Below are positions 5,329 to 5,930 of a DNA stretch of 5,930 bases, piece by piece. The stretch is from positions 1-5,930 of the forward strand of contig PMJE01000408.1 in NCBI GenBank assembly GCA_003157315.1, given 5' to 3'. The notes under the pieces are model-generated. The model did not search any database. It worked only from the letters and a program-made list of their open reading frames with translations, and was not told the origin of the DNA. Every line of letters starts with the position of its first letter. Within the stretch, counting starts at the first letter, position 1. The position numbers were made by a program, and so were the translations under genes. This stretch comes from Myxococcales bacterium. Its GTDB lineage: Bacteria > Myxococcota > Polyangia > Fen-1088.

Positions 5329-5667
5329 CTGTTCCTCCTTGGTCGTGGTGCCGGTGTCCCAGACAGCCAGGTCTGTGCGACAGGAAACCGGCCAGAGATT
5401 TGGGAAAGCGTGAGGTGTGCTGAAGAAGGGGTAGGTTAGGTTTGCGGGCTCGCTCCGACGCCAATCGCCCCAACAAGAATCACCCATCAGCTACGGAAGC
5501 ATTTCCAATGCCACAGAAGAGGAGCGCTTGTCCAGCAAAGAATTCTCGCTTTTTAGCCGCTCGATGGAGAATTTCACCGGGGCTTTCTGCCACGGTCCGG
5601 GGAATCTTGGGGCGGTGTCGTGCCGGGGTCTGGACCCGAGGGCGGCGCTGCGGTACGAATAGGACTC
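5329..5667. promoter_or_regulatory. divergent intergenic region between exbB1 and the TPR gene
   Basis: These 339 bases hold no family-like coding sequence and must contain the start signals of both the minus-strand motor operon and the plus-strand TPR gene. The exbB1-proximal end carries a perfect Shine-Dalgarno (5333-5340). The only plus-strand promoter-like pair I see is weak: TTGTCC at 5528-5533 and TTTTAG at 5551-5556 with a 17-base spacer. No convincing sigma-70 or sigma-54 site was found for exbB1. A small inverted repeat, GCATT-TCC-AATGC, lies near the middle (5499-5511). Confidence 0.55.
5333..5340 (-). promoter_or_regulatory. near-perfect Shine-Dalgarno site of exbB1
   Basis: AAGGAGGA on the minus strand, four bases before the ATG at 5328, is the best ribosome-binding site in the window. 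It fixes the start of the operon's first gene and predicts high translation of exbB1. Confidence 0.75.
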
Positions 5668-5930
5668 GTGGTCACGCGCGTTCTCGACTTGGCGATTCTG
5701 TTGCTGCTTGCGGCGGCGATTCTCATGCCCAGGCCAGATGTGAAGGTCAAGCCTGCGCTGCCGCCAGATCCAGTCATGCGTCAGCGAGTGGCGGAGCTGC
5801 AGACCGAGCTTATGGCCACGCCGGGCAACGTGCCCGCTGCGTTGGAGTTGGCGGACATCTTCATGGACCTGCGCCATCCCGACTGGGCCTTCGCGTCGCT
5901 GGCAGGCGCGCTGGATGCCCATCCGGATGA
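5668..5930 (+). CDS. membrane-anchored TPR protein, truncated by the right window edge
   Basis: The frame starting with GTG at 5668 runs open to the edge (87 full codons). It reads MVTRVLDLAILLLLAAAILM, an N-terminal membrane anchor or uncleaved signal (about 5-20). A Pro/Lys-rich linker (21-35) follows, then helices beginning MRQRVAELQTELMATPGN. Residues 54-86 (NVPAALELADIFMDL, then WAFASLAGALDAHP) fit one tetratricopeptide repeat: small residues at the packing positions, Ala at the consensus sites and a Pro at the end. TPR proteins bind other proteins. The anchor suggests display at the inner membrane or in the periplasm. The start is uncertain: AGGA (5661-5664) is close to the GTG, and a GTG at 5620 is also in frame, which is open back to a TAG at 5554. 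Divergent placement beside the motor operon hints at a shared function. Confidence 0.65.
   Translation, partial: MVTRVLDLAILLLLAAAILMPRPDVKVKPALPPDPVMRQRVAELQTELMATPGNVPAALELADIFMDLRHPDWAFASLAGALDAHPD

Noticed and set aside
5329..5487. N-terminal extension of exbB1 to an ATG at 5487
   Set aside because: The extra 53 residues do not resemble ExbB proteins, and a near-perfect ribosome-binding site lies directly before the ATG at 5328.
5521..5565. Stem GAGCG...CGCTC with TTTTT nearby as a terminator
   Set aside because: The arms are five bases with a loop of more than 25, and the T-run falls inside the loop rather than after the stem.
1..5930. CRISPR array, tRNA, insertion sequence or phage genes
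   Set aside because: No regularly spaced repeats, cloverleaf-like segment, transposase motif or terminal inverted repeats were seen.

Overview
The window is GC-rich (about 60% or more by eye) and densely coded. The content suggests a Gram-negative, deltaproteobacterial or myxobacteria-like organism: paired ExbB/ExbD proton-channel genes, a large HEAT-repeat lipoprotein, a TPR protein, a secreted cupredoxin-like protein and short-form QueF. This assignment rests on gene content and style, not on a marker gene. I see no rRNA, tRNA, CRISPR array, insertion sequence or phage gene.

Layout, left to right. A minus-strand pair fills 1-729: a secreted cupredoxin-like protein (43-729), followed 12 bases downstream by the first ten codons of another gene that leaves the window at base 1. 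Divergent from it is queF (816-1172, plus), the last enzyme of preQ1 synthesis for queuosine tRNA modification. queF runs convergently into the end of a minus-strand operon covering 1213-5328. In transcription order that operon is exbB1 (5328-4687), exbB2 (4645-4005, broken by two frameshifts), exbD1 (3950-3477), exbD2 (3458-2886) and a HEAT-repeat lipoprotein (2787-1213). All five have recognisable Shine-Dalgarno sites and short gaps (41, 54, 18 and 98 bases), so one transcript is likely. A divergent intergenic region (5329-5667) separates the operon from a plus-strand membrane-anchored TPR protein that starts near 5668 and runs off the right edge.

How it may work together. ExbB/TolQ/MotA-type and ExbD/TolR-type proteins form proton-driven inner-membrane motors that act on periplasmic or outer-membrane partners. 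Two B-type and two D-type subunits sit here beside a predicted lipoprotein scaffold and, across the divergent region, a TPR protein, with no TonB, TolA or TolB gene in view. The inference is a dedicated proton-driven envelope machine rather than a standard TonB or Tol system. Two GC-rich hairpins lie in the intercistronic gaps, before exbD1 and before the lipoprotein gene, and could set subunit ratios. The main caution is exbB2: its protein is fully recognisable, but only when read across three frames. It is either a recent pseudogene or carries sequence errors.
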